This document shows, piece by piece, positions 33,701-34,516 of a stretch of 34,516 nt of DNA (position 1 is its first letter; every line of letters starts with the position of its first letter). The DNA comes from Phycicoccus flavus (GTDB taxonomy: Bacteria; Actinomycetota; Actinomycetes; Actinomycetales; Dermatophilaceae), in contig NZ_SAYU02000045.1 in the NCBI RefSeq assembly GCF_004025965.2, positions 1-34,516 on the forward strand. Reading direction: 5' to 3'. The notes beneath the pieces are model-generated. The model did no database searches. It was given only the letters and a program-made list of their open reading frames with translations, and was not told the DNA's origin. The translations under genes were made by a program, and so were the position numbers.

Positions 33701-33990
33701 ACCGTGTGCGAGATGAAGTTGTCGCTGAGGCCGAACTCGGCCTCGGTCGAGTAGTCGATGACCGGGACGTACTTGTCGACGTTCGGCGTCTGCCCGGACT
33801 TCAGCGTGCACAGCTCGGTGAGCCGCGCGGACCCGAGGTCGTACACCCGCAGGGTGGCGCCCGGTTGGGTGGCGGCCTCGGCGGCGAGTGCCCCGGGCGG
33901 GACGACGAGGGCTCCGAGTCCGGCGAGGGCACTCGCGAGAAGCACGCCGGTGGAGCGGCGGAACGAGCGCTGACGGGTCCTACGGGTCAT
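27715..33990 (-). CDS. Giant secreted multidomain protein, probable carbohydrate-active
   Basis: The 2091-residue protein has a signal peptide (basic start, Ala/Leu core, cleavage near residue 36-40). Domains in order, positions approximate: PA14 (45-180, GEYSFRLTSDDGSRLTID); sorbosone-dehydrogenase/NHL-like beta-propeller (215-560); CBM6-like (680-810); DUF1080/3-keto-disaccharide hydrolase-like (815-1005); PKD (1008-1092, YAWDFGDGT); laminin-G or DUF1349-like (1098-1300); a second DUF1080-like (1305-1490); Ig-like (1497-1580); glucodextranase C-terminal-like (1583-1810); Ig-like repeats (1815-2010); and a helical FIMAH-like tail. The modules suggest binding and breakdown of an extracellular polysaccharide or oxidised disaccharide. 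No LPxTG anchor is present. The ATG is at the start of a twin-Arg-rich leader. It is unrelated to the enediyne cluster, separated by a terminator. Confidence 0.82.
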   Translation of the reverse strand: MTRRTRQRSFRRSTGVLLASALAGLGALVVPPGALAAEAATQPGATLRVYDLGSARLTELCTLKSGQTPNVDKYVPVIDYSTEAEFGLSDNFISHTVADLVVPTDGEYSFRLTSDDGSRLTIDDTLVVDHDGLRGIDPPGLGSTTLTAGSHPLLLEHFEAGGGQQVTLEWRVPGSDTYVLVPTDALATPADVVRVTAPGSKACEGDTDSPGDGIPLESVNPIYDLVDLRPGDFEPMVSAMAWDDQDRLLVATSGNVSPGGPVDDPESGEVFRLEGVLEADGPEDVTVTKIAGDLLNPMGMTVVEGTVYVSERNGLTALRPDTDGDGLLEQDTIAEWPYGGTFHEFAFGLIHRDGAFWVNLSVAIDAGGATTNPQPAENRGTAIRVDDETGEVTYVASGLRTPNGMGIGPDGEMFISDNQGGWLPGSKIMHLEQGRFFNHRTNPAGPFDDEPVTRPVVWLPQNEIGNSPSNPVLLQDGPFAGQFVIGDVTYGGLQRAFVETVDDQYQGAVFRHTAGLEAGVNRTLLGPDGSLFVGGIGEAGNWSENGKLKYGLQKLEPNGATAFEMHEMRATATGFDVEYTEPLSAETAAGLADAYQLQQWTYSPATTYGGPKIGEETLAVSGATLSEDGRTVSLEVEGLKKNRVVHLRSPRSFTSAEGEELWTTEAWYTLNERPGDDEQPTFLEAEEGQLDGGATIATDHPAYSADGFVAGFDERHAGTTFRVEADAAGSADLGLRYANGPDPFRGDKTLSLVVNGERRQVTFPSTGTWDTWSTLLERVELEPGTNTVEVEVGPNDTGHVNLDAMSVRPAGERIELLGADGDLSEWQHPDGRSPEWPAAGEGVVEVCCGDLRTKESFGDYRLHVEFWLPEYPADVTGQERANSGVYQQDRYEVQVLDSYGVEPLATNDAAAIYQQKAADTNAATPAGTWQSYDVDFTAARFDADGTKVSDARITMDWNGERVHDDVAITGPTGGGAAETPAAGPIRLQDHGNPVRYRNIWVEREYNEVPTLTASAEPTSGNVPLDVAFTASATDPEGTDVSYAWDFGDGTATATGAEAAHTYETPGTFTARVTATDADGRSTSRTFRIRVGQDCADDVEASDEFEGTFLDRCRWTEIVREDADHYRVTGGHLEIDALDGDMHGGATNARNLVLQDAPDGAWEASAFVTLPEGEQYEQAGIIVHESDRDFVKLMMMDDPGQGWVAELGQTIGGQAVFDASLDRVTLPAGSNTSGIWLKVTFDGAGYTAAWSADGEQWTALGRTRPGSSMPDPQVGLAAYNGNGQAATFDSFRVGAADVTTCETPFTRDEGFRMLFDGTAASLAEWRMAGPGGFALQEDCSILSQGGLGLLYHPEELESYRLTLDWKLAGDDNGGVFVGFPDPGTDPWLAVDRGREIQIDATDDADSTTGAVYNAQAADVEARDAALNPPGEWNTYEIVKTGPRIRVLLNGSEINDFTETDPARLNTPSLVGIQNHGNGDEVYYRDIQVQDLETPDGPAPTLELTAPEQDAVLDDGDVRVAGTTDAVEVDVRVGTRRWTTTPQDGAFEVDVALANGSHEVVVYAYAEDGSSTVERRTVVVRDFGELVGSLTDPAGDDDGPGTYVYPANEVFEDGVFDLTGLEVYRDGEDLRFVTSIDGPVTNPSAWGGDQVSMQRVNVYVGDGSGEAAAALPGTNMDTASAWSAAVVIDGRFGLAGVYAPDGTKLADGEMFSVPSEHRFGVTVPASAFGDLDPERARYGTAMFVNAEGGEGIGNVRPVYDLEYWQNPPAGLGFVRDWRLGGGAGEWDDSPAHDTDLRDPNALDVLVGPGQQQATVMDWTASSPVRLPMVALDGTQEPLTLEVSLDPSAPDGEAGWYVSPVTVSATTVEDATVDVDVDGSGWTAMPAGGLVVDEDGEHEIRVRAVRGEESTEVETVTVKLDATAPVVTVDGLEDGASVGTSEVLDLGLLVEDATSGVDSVAVTLDGRAVGTGAAEQSLPLDASTLAVGEHVMRVRASDVAGSTTTLTLTFTVTASVADATALLQRFAADGDVDAKTERTLARQLGKAQDWLDRDRDGQAVRELQKARQTVLGIQDATARAALLRTLDAVLGDLR

Positions 33991-34056
33991 GGCGGCATCC
34001 TTGGCGCGTGACGGCGAGACGGGTCCTGACGTGGCCGCATGCGACCACGAGCGCCG

Positions 34057-34086
34057 AACCTAGAGGTCTTTCGTCTGGGAGGGCAA
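34057..34086 (-). promoter_or_regulatory. Candidate promoter of the large secreted protein gene
   Basis: On the - strand TTGCCC (34086-34081) is followed after 18 bases by TAGGTT (34062-34057). The leader of about 60 bases then reaches the ATG at 33990. GTCTT and AAGAC arms around this promoter form a loose inverted repeat that might be an operator. The region is AT-richer than its surroundings. Confidence 0.45.
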
Positions 34087-34167
34087 GACTTCTGACTGAT
34101 CAAATGCAAAAGAGACCGAGGAGCGAGACCCGTCTTGGAAGGGGTCGACGGCCGTCCCGGACACGCG

Positions 34168-34203
34168 CGAGGGGCGCCCCCGCTGATGCGGAGGCGCCCC
34201 TCG
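34168..34203 (-). terminator. Terminator hairpin downstream of glnA
   Basis: The arms CGAGGGGCGCC and GGCGCCCCTCG pair perfectly over 11 bases. After one mismatch, a further CCGC/GCGG pairing closes on a TGAT loop. It sits 17 bases beyond the glnA stop codon on the - strand and before the promoter of the large secreted protein gene, so it ends the glnA transcript. Confidence 0.85.
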
Positions 34204-34220
34204 GGCCGTGACCGGACGGC

Positions 34221-34516
34221 TCAGATGTCGAAGTACATCTCGAACTCGTGCGGGTGCGGGCGGAAGCGGATCGGGTCGACCTCGTTGGTGCGCTTGTAGT
34301 CGATCCAGGCCGCGATGAGGTCCTCGGTGAAGACGTCGCCCTCGAGGAGGAACTCGTGGTCGGCCTCGAGCGCGTCGAGGACGGCCGGTAGCGAGGCCGG
34401 GACCTGCCCGATGTTCTCGTGCTCCTCCGGCGGCAGCTCGTAGAGGTCCTTGTCCACGGGCTCCGGCGGCTCGATGCGGTTCTTGATCCCGTCGAGGCCG
34501 GCCATGAGCTGCGCCG
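34221..34516 (-). CDS. glnA: Type I glutamine synthetase, C-terminal part
   Basis: The frame is open to the window edge, so only the last 97 residues are seen. The stretch [15 protein letters not shown] and the C-terminal [13 protein letters not shown] are typical of bacterial GSI. The [11 protein letters not shown] motif carries the tyrosine (codon at 34442-34440) that is adenylylated by GlnE in GSI-beta enzymes, so this copy is likely under covalent control. The enzyme condenses glutamate and ammonia to glutamine with ATP in the cytosol. This housekeeping gene marks the ordinary chromosome to the right of the cluster. Confidence 0.93.
   Translation of the reverse strand, partial: AQLMAGLDGIKNRIEPPEPVDKDLYELPPEEHENIGQVPASLPAVLDALEADHEFLLEGDVFTEDLIAAWIDYKRTNEVDPIRFRPHPHEFEMYFDI

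Noticed and set aside
28030-34011. A nearly 2,000-codon open frame on the + strand opposite the large secreted protein.
   Set aside because: It is antisense to a gene with a signal peptide and clear domains. Its translation is Val/Gly/Arg/Asp-rich without motifs, a typical high-GC shadow frame.
1-34516. CRISPR arrays, tRNA or rRNA genes.
   Set aside because: No regularly spaced direct repeats and no cloverleaf or rRNA-like stretch were recognised on either strand.

Overview
The window is very GC-rich and strongly codon-biased. It has actinobacterial housekeeping markers: a glutamine synthetase tail with the adenylylation-site tyrosine motif, mtnA, a SatD-type gene, GTG starts with GTGA overlaps, and leaderless-type promoter spacing. 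I infer an actinomycete. It could be a Micrococcales or Propionibacteriales type rather than Streptomyces, but the sequence alone does not settle the genus.

Layout. Positions 1-144 hold the 3' end of an IS481-like transposase. Positions 171-7119 are ordinary chromosome: mtnA, a satD/membrane-protein pair behind a palindromic promoter, a class II aldolase, a DHFR-fold reductase, a secreted protein, an acyl-CoA thioesterase-like protein and a TSUP permease. Positions 7183-27608 are the centrepiece, an enediyne polyketide biosynthetic gene cluster. Positions 27715-33990 encode one 2091-residue secreted multidomain protein that looks carbohydrate-active, and 34221-34516 is the end of glnA.

The enediyne cluster. 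A + strand run of overlapping genes, unbV-unbU-pksE-tebC-flavin reductase (14175-24004), meets a - strand pair, unbL-P450 (26389-23949), tail to tail. All five members of the conserved enediyne cassette (unbL, unbV, unbU, pksE, tebC) are present. pksE shows KS-AT-ACP-KR-DH-PPTase order with its main active-site residues intact. Upstream genes plausibly supply export (MFS), self-protection (a small SRPBCC protein, the fold class of the calicheamicin resistance protein CalC), tailoring (a berberine-bridge-type FAD oxidase), an unusual UbiB/ABC1-type kinase-like protein, and an HxlR regulator. An AraC-type regulator sits at the far right end. The first gene, 7422-8624, is a protein I do not recognise, with a consensus -35, a strong ribosome binding site and a strong hairpin behind it.

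How it may work together. pksE and tebC make and release the polyene, and unbL/unbV/unbU are thought to take part in maturing the core. The P450, FAD oxidase and flavin reductase would oxidise it, MFS would export it, and the SRPBCC protein might intercept it. A sequence beginning GGGCAATC lies upstream of three genes (7422, unbV, unbL) and may be a shared control site. No glycosyltransferase, NRPS or apoprotein gene is visible, so the product may be a lean or unusual enediyne, or further genes lie elsewhere.
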